DNA from: Mahella australiensis 50-1 BON
GTDB lineage: Bacteria; Bacillota; Clostridia; Mahellales; Mahellaceae
DNA: 64,000 nucleotides
Direction: 5' to 3'
Assembly: GCF_000213255.1 (NCBI RefSeq)
Contig: NC_015520.1
Span: 1,818,001-1,882,000 of the forward strand
Both the position numbers and the translations under genes were made by a program. The notes beneath the pieces are model-generated. The model was not told where the DNA came from and made no database searches. It saw only the letters and a list, made by a program, of their open reading frames with translations. Shown here one piece after another: positions 36,908 to 45,314 of the stretch; positions within the stretch are counted from its first letter, which is position 1; the number at the start of each line of letters is the position of its first letter.

Positions 36908-37765
36908 TTATTTTTTCAGCCTGTCGACATATCTGGCCGCTGCCAGAGCCGCCACAGTACCCTCGCCTACAGCTTTGGCCACTTGGTACGGCCAACCAGT
37001 GCAATCGCCCGCCGCATATACACCTGGTATATTGGTCTCCATGTCCCTATCCACTTTTATCAGCCCTTTATCCATCTCCAGACCGGGTATAAGCTGCTCC
37101 AAAGGCGTAACCTTCTTTAATACAAACACGCCGTCCACCGGCAATGCGGAATTTTTAAGCTTTAATACGCGCACCGCTTCATCGCCTTCTATAGCTATAG
37201 GCTTATCATTTATAACCTCAACCCCTTGCTTTACCTCCACAGGCTGATTATACAGTGGTATATAATAAACCTTTTGGCATATGCCGGCCAGATAATCAGC
37301 TTCTTCCTGTCCACTGACTTCTTCCGATATTATGGCTACCGTCTTGCCTTTATATAGAGGTCCGTCACAGGTAGCACAATAGCCCACTCCTTTACCCAAA
37401 AACTCCTGTTCACCTGGCATAAAACGCGTCTTGGGAATGCCTATGGCCAATATTACCGATCGGCTCTCATAAAATATATTGTTTGCATTTATCATAAAAC
37501 TCGTGCCCATTGGCATGACATTGGTAACTTTTTCGCGTTTTATCTCCACTGCTTCATGTTGTGCTATATGATCGCGAAAACGCCGCATCAATTCCATACC
37601 GTCAGTATTTGGAAAGCCTAGATAATTGTCTATATCAGGGGCTTTGTCCATATAAGTGGTCTCTTCCCTGCCCGCGAATACCACCGTTTGCTGATTTCGT
37701 ATATCCGCATTAAGGGCCGCAGCCAAGCCTGCCGGACCTGATCCGACTATAGCTATATCGTACAT
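36908..37765 (-). CDS. Thioredoxin reductase-like FAD/NAD(P)-dependent oxidoreductase
   Basis: The 285-residue flavoprotein has an FAD-binding GSGPAG near the N-terminus, a redox CATC pair at about Cys130 and Cys133, a second nucleotide-binding region and a C-terminal GVYAAGDCTG motif. Its size and motifs match the thioredoxin-reductase fold, though no thioredoxin gene is adjacent. The NADPH-site region around AIISEEVSGQEEAD lacks a clear GxGxxA, so the electron donor may differ. ATG at 37765 is four bases after the upstream gene; an earlier frame overlaps that gene. Confidence 0.85.
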   Translation of the reverse strand: MYDIAIVGSGPAGLAAALNADIRNQQTVVFAGREETTYMDKAPDIDNYLGFPNTDGMELMRRFRDHIAQHEAVEIKREKVTNVMPMGTSFMINANNIFYESRSVILAIGIPKTRFMPGEQEFLGKGVGYCATCDGPLYKGKTVAIISEEVSGQEEADYLAGICQKVYYIPLYNQPVEVKQGVEVINDKPIAIEGDEAVRVLKLKNSALPVDGVFVLKKVTPLEQLIPGLEMDKGLIKVDRDMETNIPGVYAAGDCTGWPYQVAKAVGEGTVAALAAARYVDRLKK

Positions 37766-37769
37766 TGCT

Positions 37770-38840
37770 CTATTTATTTCCTCCCATATCATTTATGAAT
37801 TCTTGTATGCTTTGTTCCCCGCTCAGCACTGCCAATTCTATATCCACATCTTTAATCTCGCCAGGCTGTATAAACTGCAGCCTGCCATTATTGCGGGCAG
37901 CCGCTCTGCCTTCGGGTATACAGTTACCTGGTTCTAAACCTACGACATAATCCTGCTGGCCCATCATCTTCCACTCAGTAAAATACGGCAATTGATTTAT
38001 ATTAAATTTTATGTAAATGCCCGTATTTATTTCTTTATTTATTATACCCACAGACGTATAGCCATCAGCGTCTGCTCTTAAAGAATGGAAAAAGACCTGT
38101 TCCGCATAACCTTTGGTGGGCATCTGAAAGCTATCATATATGCCGATACCAGGTTTAGCTGCCTCATCCCTCGCTGCTACTGAAATATCATCGGCATAAA
38201 GCCTGGAATATTGGCTGACTATCGGAAATCCAAAATTCATATGATATAGCAGCATAAGCGGCGAAGGTTGATAGCCGATATTTTCCACCTGATCGTGAAT
38301 ATATAGTTTAGAATCTCCCAGTACAGCCTTTATCTCCCGTGTAAGCTTGAGATTTTCGTTAAATGTACAGGCCTCCACCATACTGCCTCTGAGTTTCATT
38401 ATATATTGTCCACTTTGCCAATAAGCATCCATGTTTACGTGCTCGGCAGGTATATTGCCTATACGCCCATGCTGCCCCAGCATCTCACCTTGATCATCAC
38501 ATGGCGCGCCAGCCTGTGTAAGGCCACAAGTAGTCAGTACTCCGCCAAAAAAACTGCGTAACCACGATAGTCCCTCAGGCTCGTAATACTGTGGAGCCAC
38601 AATGCCCGATTTGGATATCCATCCCAGCGGTATGCCATTATATTCCGCCCACGCTATATCCATCGCCCTGCCCGGCAGTACAGTGAATTGAAAGCCAGAA
38701 CCAGTCTTAACATCCACAGCTTCCACGCCCTCAGCGCGTCCCCCGCACAATATATGCCGTTTCATACCGGCCACCTGAGACATCTGCCCTATGCTCTCAA
38801 TAAGTTGTTTTTCGCTCAATTCCATGCCAAATAGATTCAC
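37770..38840 (-). CDS. DUF4432 protein, aldose-1-epimerase-like
   Basis: The 356-residue protein matches the DUF4432 family, a galactose-mutarotase-like beta-sandwich: FTVLPGRAMDIAWAEY, GGVLTTCGLTQAG and GLEPGNCIPEGRA. Histidines in HGRIGNIPAEHV and YHMNFGFP may lie in the sugar site. A sugar-epimerase or sugar-binding role is likely, with unknown substrate. The start is GTG (38838-38840), with GAAGGGA upstream. It is followed by the thioredoxin reductase-like gene after four bases. Confidence 0.85.
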   Translation of the reverse strand: MNLFGMELSEKQLIESIGQMSQVAGMKRHILCGGRAEGVEAVDVKTGSGFQFTVLPGRAMDIAWAEYNGIPLGWISKSGIVAPQYYEPEGLSWLRSFFGGVLTTCGLTQAGAPCDDQGEMLGQHGRIGNIPAEHVNMDAYWQSGQYIMKLRGSMVEACTFNENLKLTREIKAVLGDSKLYIHDQVENIGYQPSPLMLLYHMNFGFPIVSQYSRLYADDISVAARDEAAKPGIGIYDSFQMPTKGYAEQVFFHSLRADADGYTSVGIINKEINTGIYIKFNINQLPYFTEWKMMGQQDYVVGLEPGNCIPEGRAAARNNGRLQFIQPGEIKDVDIELAVLSGEQSIQEFINDMGGNK

Positions 38841-39123
38841 TATACTTTCATCCCTTCTAGTTGTTATAAATCATTTTTTAAATATAATACGAAAGAACAC
38901 CTTGATAATTTAAGAATATACCGAATCTCTATTGTTATCTTCACTTATTATATCACAGCTGTATGTTCGGGGAAAGGCAGTAGGGCAAAATAATAGATAT
39001 ATACACCATGTTTTAGTAACTATTCAACTATACCACAGGCTTGATAACTGAATAGATAACATGTTTTGTATGCTTATGTCATTATATGTTGCACAGTATC
39101 ATATACTTTCTAGGGTGATAATT

Positions 39124-39927
39124 ATGTGGATTGTTATCAATAAAAACAAATTAATTGTATTTATAATATCGGCGATTACTATAATATGCATTCTGTCTAT
39201 AGGAATATTCGCTAATGCTGCACATACGCCAAAGACACACTATATTGCGATTATTATAGATGATTTTGGCAACAACGGTGATGGAACAAAGGAAATGCTT
39301 GAATTGAGCATACCTCTGACAGCGGCAGTTATGCCCAATCTCCCCTATACTGAGCATGATGCAAATATGGCTCACGATGCAGGCCTTGAAGTAATCATGC
39401 ATACCCCCATGCAACCAATCAACGGCAAACCCAGTTGGCTCGGCCCAAAGGGAATAACCACCGATTTACCCGATGATGAGATAAAAGCGCGTATAAACGA
39501 AGGCCTCGAGCAAATAAAATGGGCTATAGGAATGAACAATCACATGGGTTCAAAAGCTACCCAAGACAAGCGCGTCATGAAATCCGTCCTGGAAATAGCT
39601 AAGCAAAGGAATATGTTTTTTGTGGACAGCAAAGTTACTGCTAATTCCGTAATAGATGAAGTAGCTTCGTCTTTAAATGTACCGTGCGTTTCTCGAGATA
39701 TATTCCTGGACAATTCAAAAAACCAGCATGACATACAAAAGCAGTTGGAAAAACTAGGCAATATAGCCGTCGAAAAGGGATACGCCATAGGAATCGGGCA
39801 TGTAGGACCTGAAGGCGGAGTAGTTACGGCAAAAGCTATAAGGACAGAAATACCGCTTTTGGAAAAACGAGGTATACAATTTACATATATATCAAAAGTT
39901 GTAGATATTGCCATGAGCAAAAAATAA
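39124..39927 (+). CDS. Divergent polysaccharide deacetylase family protein
   Basis: The 267-residue protein has an N-terminal signal or anchor (about 8-30) and the YibQ-type divergent polysaccharide deacetylase domain: IAIIIDDFGNNG, EVIMHTPMQP, NNHMGSKAT and IGIGHVGPEGG. These provide Asp and His residues positioned as in NodB metal sites, but enzymatic activity of the family is largely untested. It likely works outside the membrane on cell-wall or exopolysaccharide. ATG at 39124 is preceded by AGGG; a longer frame upstream has no ribosome site. It is monocistronic. Confidence 0.85.
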   Translation: MWIVINKNKLIVFIISAITIICILSIGIFANAAHTPKTHYIAIIIDDFGNNGDGTKEMLELSIPLTAAVMPNLPYTEHDANMAHDAGLEVIMHTPMQPINGKPSWLGPKGITTDLPDDEIKARINEGLEQIKWAIGMNNHMGSKATQDKRVMKSVLEIAKQRNMFFVDSKVTANSVIDEVASSLNVPCVSRDIFLDNSKNQHDIQKQLEKLGNIAVEKGYAIGIGHVGPEGGVVTAKAIRTEIPLLEKRGIQFTYISKVVDIAMSKK

Positions 39928-39970
39928 GGTTTAACTTATTTTTCCCGTTGAGTATGGGATATTTTCGCCT

Positions 39971-40000
39971 TTGCCACGGACCTTAAAATAAAATTATAAA
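39971..40000 (+). promoter_or_regulatory. Predicted promoter of fixCX
   Basis: TTGCCA (39971-39976) is followed after 18 bp by TATAAA (39995-40000), about 50 bases before the fixC ATG, which has GGAG upstream. Confidence 0.5.
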
Positions 40001-40049
40001 TATAAAGCAATAATATACACATAAGCATAAGTATTAAGGAGATAAATGC

Positions 40050-41360
40050 ATGAGCTCGGACAGATATGATGCTATAGTAGTAGGTGCCGGCCCTGCCGGT
40101 TCATCGGCGGCTCTAACCATGGCTCAAAATAATCTTTCGGTAGCGCTGTTGGAACGCGGCGATTACCCAGGCAGCAAGAACATGTTCGGTGGCACCATAT
40201 ATACGGCGCCTACTGAGGAGATAATACCGGCCTTTTGGCAACAGGCACCGTTGGAACGGCCTGTGGTCAGTGATGAACTGTGGTTTGTGGATCACGATTC
40301 AGCGGTAAAGATAGGCTTTACGGGTTTAAGATTCGCTAAGCCGCCTTTTAATAAGTTTACGGCACTGCGAGCTAAATTCGACAGTTGGCTTGCTCATAAA
40401 GCTGTGGAAGCCGGAGCTCATCTTTTGACCAAGGCTTTGGCTACCGATTTGGTATATGAACGGACGGGGCTTATGAGTAAAAAAGTAGATGGAGTGCTAC
40501 TGGATAACGGCGATGTGCTGCGAGCCGACGTTGTCGTACTGGCAGAAGGCGCACCGGCTTATCTTGCCCAAAAAGCCGGCATGCGCGGCAACATGGAGAC
40601 CAGCAGCATAACCCTTTACGTTAAGGAGATACTGGATCTGCCGGCTGGCAAGATAGAGGAGCGTTTTAATCTGGAAAGCGGCTGCGGCACCAATATAGCC
40701 TTTATAGGCTATCCGACGTCTGGCGTTGTAGGCAAGGCCGGTATATGGACTAATAAGGATTCGATATCGCTCATAGTGGGAGGATATTTAAACCAGCTTA
40801 TAAGCAAAGGGCTGAACCCTTTTCAACTTTTAGAGCGCACAAAGCAGCACCCCATAATAAAATGCTTGCTGGACGGCGCTAAACCGATAGAATACATGGG
40901 CGCTACCATACCCAAAGGCGGCTATAAAAATATCCCGCAGTTGTATGGATATGGCATACTGGTGACCGGCGACGCTGCTATGATGATAAGCGGACGGCAG
41001 GGTACAGACTTGGCCATGTTAAGCGGTAAATACGCTGCTGAAGCAGTGTGTCAGGCAAAGGCTAAAGGCGACTTCTCTCCTGACATACTCCAAGCATATG
41101 AGCGGCGAATCGACAGCAGTTATTTTATGAAGGATATCGAGGACCATAAAAACGTCGGAAATTATTATAAAAAGTACCCTGACGCTGATTACCTTATAAA
41201 TAAGATGCTCAACGATGCGGCTTATGAGTATTTTAAAACCGACCTTGAACCGGGTAGCCAAAAAATCGATAAAATAATTCAACAGATAAGAAGTTTCCAG
41301 CATCCGTGGAAGACTGCAAAAGACATCTACCACGGCATACGAAATTGGGGTGTATTTTAG
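40050..41360 (+). CDS. fixC: FixC-like electron-transfer flavoprotein oxidoreductase
   Basis: The 436-residue FAD protein has a dinucleotide-binding GAGPAGSSAAL at about 9-19 and a second FAD motif GYGILVTGDAAMMISG near 306-321. It matches the FixC branch of the ETF-quinone oxidoreductase/geranylgeranyl reductase family. FixC normally works with FixA/FixB and FixX to bifurcate electrons and reduce ferredoxin or quinone. Only fixX is adjacent; no etfAB gene is visible. The partner is therefore unknown. Confidence 0.88.
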   Translation: MSSDRYDAIVVGAGPAGSSAALTMAQNNLSVALLERGDYPGSKNMFGGTIYTAPTEEIIPAFWQQAPLERPVVSDELWFVDHDSAVKIGFTGLRFAKPPFNKFTALRAKFDSWLAHKAVEAGAHLLTKALATDLVYERTGLMSKKVDGVLLDNGDVLRADVVVLAEGAPAYLAQKAGMRGNMETSSITLYVKEILDLPAGKIEERFNLESGCGTNIAFIGYPTSGVVGKAGIWTNKDSISLIVGGYLNQLISKGLNPFQLLERTKQHPIIKCLLDGAKPIEYMGATIPKGGYKNIPQLYGYGILVTGDAAMMISGRQGTDLAMLSGKYAAEAVCQAKAKGDFSPDILQAYERRIDSSYFMKDIEDHKNVGNYYKKYPDADYLINKMLNDAAYEYFKTDLEPGSQKIDKIIQQIRSFQHPWKTAKDIYHGIRNWGVF

Positions 41361-41361
41361 C

Positions 41362-41649
41362 GTGGGTAATTTTATAAAAAGCGAAGAGAATCCTCTAAAA
41401 TACACTGTTATCAAGCCCTATAAAGAATCGCATATAAGTATAAGAGACCAAGGAATATGCGCATCCAGATGCGAGAATAAGCCATGCACATATTATTGCC
41501 CCTCGCGAGTATATTGTTGGTCGGACAATGCCATACAAGTAGATTACATGCGCTGCATCGAATGTAAGGCCTGCCCTTTCGGCTGCCCATACGGTAATAT
41601 CGAATGGCATTATCCCAAAGCAGGATACGGTGTTATATATAAAATATGA
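41362..41649 (+). CDS. fixX: FixX-like ferredoxin
   Basis: The 95-residue protein carries a cysteine-rich half with CASRCENKPCTYYCP and CIECKACPFGCPYG, the FixX pattern for an iron-sulfur cluster or two. GTG at 41362 is chosen because GGGGTG lies nine bases upstream; the frame also opens at GTG 41350 inside fixC. It starts two bases after the fixC stop and is clearly co-transcribed. It would pass electrons between FixC and an unidentified partner. Confidence 0.88.
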   Translation: MGNFIKSEENPLKYTVIKPYKESHISIRDQGICASRCENKPCTYYCPSRVYCWSDNAIQVDYMRCIECKACPFGCPYGNIEWHYPKAGYGVIYKI

Positions 41650-41658
41650 TATACTCTG

Positions 41659-41688
41659 TTGACAAAGTGAAGGCAAGCGATATACAAT
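41659..41688 (+). promoter_or_regulatory. Predicted promoter of bioY
   Basis: TTGACA (41659-41664) and TACAAT (41683-41688) are 18 bp apart. The -10 overlaps the left edge of the BirA operator. Confidence 0.75.
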
Positions 41689-41731
41689 ATAATTGTTAAC
41701 CAAATAAAGATATTGGTTAACAATTATATTG
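41685..41731 (+). promoter_or_regulatory. BirA operator (biotin repressor) upstream of bioY
   Basis: Two perfect 19-base arms (41685-41703 and 41713-41731) are separated by nine bases. Their cores TTGTTAACC and GGTTAACAA match the known BirA operator of Firmicutes and other bacteria. It overlaps the promoter start region, so BirA bound to biotinyl-AMP would repress bioY when biotin is plentiful. This implies a BirA with a DNA-binding domain elsewhere in the genome. Confidence 0.93.
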
Positions 41732-41746
41732 CAAAAGGAGTGTATT

Positions 41747-42301
41747 ATGAAAACTCGCGATATGATACTGGCGGCACTGTTCGCTGCATTGACCGCCATA
41801 GGCGCATTTATAAGGATACCCATGGTACCTGTAGCCATTAGCCTGCAGCTTTTCTTCGTAATGTTAGCCGGATTAATACTTGGCCCAAGGCTGGGAGCGC
41901 TATCTCAAATAATATACATAGTAATAGGCCTTATAGGTATACCCATATTCACCGAAGGCGGCGGGCCGGCGTACGTATTGAAACCATCATTTGGATATCT
42001 GATAGGATTTATAGCCACAGCCTATATATCAGGATGGCTGAGTCGACCTGCAGGCGATAAAAAGGTTGGATTCACCCATACCATGGCGGCGCTGATAGCT
42101 GGCATACTGGCCGACTACATAATAGGCGTACCTTATATGTACCTTGTGGTAACATATTATATTGGTAACAATATGACAATAAGTGCAGCTTTAACCAGCG
42201 GTTTCCTCATATTTTTGCCCGGCGATATAGCCAAAGCTATCGCAGCATCTTTGATATGGACAAGCATAAGAGGGCGCTTACCGATGATGCGGCGGAGCTG
42301 A
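41747..42301 (+). CDS. bioY: BioY, substrate-binding subunit of the biotin ECF transporter
   Basis: The 184-residue membrane protein has about six helices and the BioY signatures AALFAALTAIGAFI, GLIGIPIFTEGGGP and FGYLIGF. It binds biotin with very high affinity and works with a shared EcfA/EcfT energising module, which is not encoded here, or alone as a slower importer. ATG at 41747 follows AAAGGAG. A BirA operator upstream gives biotin-dependent control. Confidence 0.96.
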   Translation: MKTRDMILAALFAALTAIGAFIRIPMVPVAISLQLFFVMLAGLILGPRLGALSQIIYIVIGLIGIPIFTEGGGPAYVLKPSFGYLIGFIATAYISGWLSRPAGDKKVGFTHTMAALIAGILADYIIGVPYMYLVVTYYIGNNMTISAALTSGFLIFLPGDIAKAIAASLIWTSIRGRLPMMRRS

Positions 42302-42313
42302 TAACCCGCTGCA

Positions 42314-43261
42314 TCAGTATGCCCTATGCTTAAGGTAATAATCATGTATGAGCATATAGCTTTCCAGCGGCATACCTTTAAAAGCCACATTGGATGTAGA
42401 AAATATATATCCTCCCCCTGGCTTGCCATGTTCCATAGCATAAGCTGCACTGGCCAATATTTCCTCTTTAGTGCCGGTCTGCATAAGAGCGCAATTGACA
42501 TTGCCTATAAGGCATACTTTATCGCCGTACATTTTCTTTATAACCGCTATATCTATGCCCCCCTGCGGGTCTAGGGAGTGCAAAGCATGCGGCCCGCATT
42601 CCACTATCTGATCTATAATGGGCATGATATCGCCATCGGTATGCTTTATAACATAAGCGCCCATTTTACGTTGACCGTCTATAAGCCGGGCCAAATATGG
42701 CGTTATGAATTCCCGGAACATAGACGGCGACAAAAACGAGCCTCGGTTAAACGCATAATCTGAACATAACGCAAAACCATCAAAACCACCGTCCATTAAT
42801 TTGCGGCACCTCTCAAGCTGGTCATCCACCATCTTAGCCGCGCGCTCTTTCATTTCATCCGGATGATCATTTAAGGCATATACGAAGTCTAGCATGGTAT
42901 CGCCGTCAGGTATAGCATAAGTGGCATCGCCATGGCATACAAATAGACGCTCTTCTTTAAGATACTCTTCAACTTTCTGCCGTATCGCTATCAGTGTGTC
43001 AGTATTGCTCTGGTCATCAAACTGCGGCACACCGTAACATATCATAGCTACGGCATAATCGAGATAATCGAATACTTTGGCCATTAACCTTGAGTTATGG
43101 TCTATGATCTCTTCCTTCGATATACCATCAGCCACCTCCCTACCGCTATAATAGCTCTCACCGAACAGTTCCTCGACCAACTGAAATTCCAACTCCATTG
43201 TAGGCACATAATCCGGTTGTTTTAACGTAAGCGCCATTATAGCCCTTTGTTTTGGTGTCAT
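42314..43261 (-). CDS. Uroporphyrinogen decarboxylase-family protein (zinc site degenerate)
   Basis: The 315-residue TIM-barrel protein belongs to the UroD/MtaA superfamily (starts MTPKQRAIMALTLKQPDYVP). The zinc motif HxC used by methylcobamide methyltransferases reads His207-Thr-Asp209 here, and no Cys follows in the SNVAFKGMP C-terminal segment. It is therefore unlikely to be a standard cobamide methyltransferase, and its role is unknown. GGGGAA precedes the ATG. It is convergent with bioY. The paralogue at 53603-54772 keeps the motif. Confidence 0.82.
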   Translation of the reverse strand: MTPKQRAIMALTLKQPDYVPTMELEFQLVEELFGESYYSGREVADGISKEEIIDHNSRLMAKVFDYLDYAVAMICYGVPQFDDQSNTDTLIAIRQKVEEYLKEERLFVCHGDATYAIPDGDTMLDFVYALNDHPDEMKERAAKMVDDQLERCRKLMDGGFDGFALCSDYAFNRGSFLSPSMFREFITPYLARLIDGQRKMGAYVIKHTDGDIMPIIDQIVECGPHALHSLDPQGGIDIAVIKKMYGDKVCLIGNVNCALMQTGTKEEILASAAYAMEHGKPGGGYIFSTSNVAFKGMPLESYMLIHDYYLKHRAY

Positions 43262-43423
43262 TTATATTCCCCTTCCATTTTAACGCTTTATAATAACCAT
43301 ATTTCATATTATCACCTTGCCGGATGTTTATCCATGTATTTTTTTGCTCAATCACTCGATTTTGCATTCGCAATAGTGTATAATATGCATGGCGTTAAAT
43401 AAACACAACTTGGAGGTAGGATT

Positions 43424-43978
43424 ATGAAGGTGATGATAATAACCAGCAGTCCAAATATCGACGGCCTTACAGCCGCATGTGGGCAAGCAGCCAAAGAAGG
43501 CGTCGAAACCGCCGGTGCTGAAGCTGTTATGGTACGCCTAAACGACCTCGATATAGGCAAGTGTCACGCATGCGATAACGGGTGGGGTACATGCAATAAA
43601 CAGCACACTTGTCAGGTAGAAGATGATTTTCAAAAGCTTCATGCATCGGTAAACGAGATGGATGCTTACATATGGGTAACGCCAGTATACTGGGGTGAGA
43701 TGAGTGAAGCTGCAAAAGCTTTCTTTGATCGCCTGCGCCGATGCGAAGCCAGCAAGGAGAACAATACCGCTATACAAAATAAGCCTGTTATATCGGTGGC
43801 GGCGGCCGGCGGCAGCGGTGGCGGTACGTTGACATGTTTGTCGTCCATGGAACGATTGGTACACCATATGAGAGGCATTGTATTCGACCTGATAGGCATA
43901 ACACAGAAGAGCAGAAACTATAAGATTTCAACTATACGCAGCGCAGCTCAAACCATGGTGGAAAGTTATAAAAAATAA
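43424..43978 (+). CDS. NADPH-dependent FMN reductase/iron-sulfur flavoprotein
   Basis: The 184-residue flavodoxin-like protein has an FMN phosphate loop near residues 7-14 (TSSPNIDG) and a cysteine set CHAC...C...C between about 45 and 62, spaced C-x2-C-x6-C-x5-C. Similar cysteines hold an iron-sulfur cluster in archaeal Isf proteins. It may act as an oxidoreductase in anaerobic metabolism. It is followed 12 bases later by the sugar isomerase-like gene, so they are co-transcribed. A TATAAT at 43379-43384 is a likely -10. Confidence 0.85.
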   Translation: MKVMIITSSPNIDGLTAACGQAAKEGVETAGAEAVMVRLNDLDIGKCHACDNGWGTCNKQHTCQVEDDFQKLHASVNEMDAYIWVTPVYWGEMSEAAKAFFDRLRRCEASKENNTAIQNKPVISVAAAGGSGGGTLTCLSSMERLVHHMRGIVFDLIGITQKSRNYKISTIRSAAQTMVESYKK

Positions 43979-43990
43979 GGAGGGTGTTTT

Positions 43991-44740
43991 ATGTATAAAA
44001 TAGGTTTGCAATTATATTCGATCAAAGAGGAGACGGAAAGGGATTTTTTTGGAGCCTTAAAAAAAGTGGCCGACATAGGTTATGATGGTGTAGAATTCGC
44101 GGGCTATTTTAATACACCAGCTCTGGATTTAAAAAATGCTTTGGGTCAATACGGTTTAGATGCAGCAGGCAGCCATATAGGTATAGACCTGTTAACCAAT
44201 GAGCTCCCATCGGTTATAGAATATAGCAAGACTATAGAAGATCCATTTATCATATGCCCATGGCTCCCCGAAAATATGCGCGATAGCAAGGAAAGTTGCA
44301 AACGCACCGCTCAACTGCTCACCGATATAGGCCGTGAATGCAACAAAAACGGCATACAGTTTGGCTATCATAATCATGACTTTGAATTCAGGACAATAGG
44401 CGACAATTTGATATTCGACCTGTTATTCGAGAACAGCGATCCCGAAGCCGTAAAGATAGAACTCGATACATTCTGGGTGGAATATACCGGCTATAAATCC
44501 GTAGATATAATAGACAAATACGGCAGCCGTTGCATATGCCTGCATATAAAGGATATGAAGAGTTGGGAAGAAAGGGTTAATACCGAAGTAGGCTGCGGCG
44601 TTATGGACTTTAAGAGTATTATAGCCGCTGGCAAAAAATATGGCGTAAAATGGTATACAGTGGAACAAGAAGAATTCGAACGCCCGTTGTTCGAAAGCGT
44701 AGAAATAAGCTGCAAAAATTTAAAACAACTGCTGGCATAA
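43991..44740 (+). CDS. Sugar phosphate isomerase/epimerase (AP2Ec-like TIM barrel)
   Basis: The 249-residue TIM-barrel protein fits the xylose-isomerase-like family, with metal-ligand candidates at YHNHDFEF (His), ELDTFW (Glu/Asp) and YTVEQEEF (Glu). Family members epimerise or isomerise keto sugars and inositols; the substrate here is unclear. GGAGGG precedes the ATG. It follows the flavoprotein gene by 12 bases. Confidence 0.85.
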   Translation: MYKIGLQLYSIKEETERDFFGALKKVADIGYDGVEFAGYFNTPALDLKNALGQYGLDAAGSHIGIDLLTNELPSVIEYSKTIEDPFIICPWLPENMRDSKESCKRTAQLLTDIGRECNKNGIQFGYHNHDFEFRTIGDNLIFDLLFENSDPEAVKIELDTFWVEYTGYKSVDIIDKYGSRCICLHIKDMKSWEERVNTEVGCGVMDFKSIIAAGKKYGVKWYTVEQEEFERPLFESVEISCKNLKQLLA

Positions 44741-44750
44741 CATTCGTCGC

Positions 44751-44796
44751 AAATACAGGGACCATGCTATCACTATAAGCTATGGCCCCTGTATTT
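44751..44796. terminator. Probable weak bidirectional terminator
   Basis: Ten-base arms AAATACAGGG (44751-44760) and CCCTGTATTT (44787-44796), extended inward by CCAT/ATGG (44762-44765/44782-44785) with one mismatch, form a stem between two convergent genes. The right arm ends in TATTT, but no long T-tract follows. Confidence 0.5.
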
Positions 44797-44802
44797 ACAT
44801 GA

Positions 44803-45192
44803 TTAACTTCTATTTACTTCAAACATCGCGCAAACGTTGCTTATCGTTTTTAGCCCTAAATCCTGAGATAGATTTATCAGATCATCGCTTTCAGCCCCAG
44901 GTTGAAACCATATGAACTCACAGCCAAGCGCAGCCGCCTCCCTGACAAAAGCCTCGGATTTATCAGGCGATATTATCACATCTACGACTTCAGGTACCTT
45001 TGGCAATGAAGAAAGGTCTTTATAGCACTTTTCTCCGTCTATCTCATCATAAAATGGATTTACTGGATAAACCTCATACTGGTGATCTTTCAGGGCTCTA
45101 TAAACCTTATATCCAAACTTTTCTTTGTTTTGCGTCGCTCCGATAACCGCCCATATTCTTTTGCTCAATGCTGCATTAACTAAATTATCCAC
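44803..45192 (-). CDS. CoA-binding domain protein (YccU type)
   Basis: The 129-residue protein is a single Rossmann CoA-binding domain (AVIGATQNKEKFGY, PVNPFYDEIDGEK, FIWFQPGAES). Members bind CoA or nucleotides; the small soluble YccU family has no assigned reaction. Its promoter (45246-45275) and a 12-bp palindrome in the leader suggest regulation. It is the last gene before the convergent sugar isomerase-like gene. Confidence 0.88.
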   Translation of the reverse strand: MDNLVNAALSKRIWAVIGATQNKEKFGYKVYRALKDHQYEVYPVNPFYDEIDGEKCYKDLSSLPKVPEVVDVIISPDKSEAFVREAAALGCEFIWFQPGAESDDLINLSQDLGLKTISNVCAMFEVNRS

Positions 45193-45219
45193 CGCAAAGA
45201 TCCTCCCTCTAATAGTGTT

Positions 45220-45283
45220 TTAAAGCTTTAAGCCGTCACATGCATATTATAGCCCTTTCTCAAAATGTTTTGCAAGCGCTGGC
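45220..45283 (-). promoter_or_regulatory. Promoter, leader palindrome and possible cre site of the CoA-binding gene
   Basis: Minus-strand TTGCAA (45270-45275), an 18-bp spacer and TATAAT (45246-45251) form the promoter. A perfect 12-bp palindrome TTAAAGCTTTAA lies downstream at 45220-45231. Bases 45269-45283 fit a catabolite-responsive element in 14 of 15 positions and overlap the -35, so CcpA repression is possible. Confidence 0.5.
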
Positions 45284-45314
45284 CTCTTTTTGCCACAAGC
45301 AGCGAAGACAAAAG

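Noticed and set aside
38841-39123. The 283-bp divergent gap between the DUF4432 gene and the deacetylase gene
   Set aside because: Short AT-rich inverted repeats occur (for example CTATTCA/TGAATAG), but no convincing promoter, operator or RNA motif was found.
39918-39941. An A/T-only inverted repeat after the deacetylase gene as a terminator
   Set aside because: The stem is only A-T pairs with a single G-C, too weak to call with confidence.
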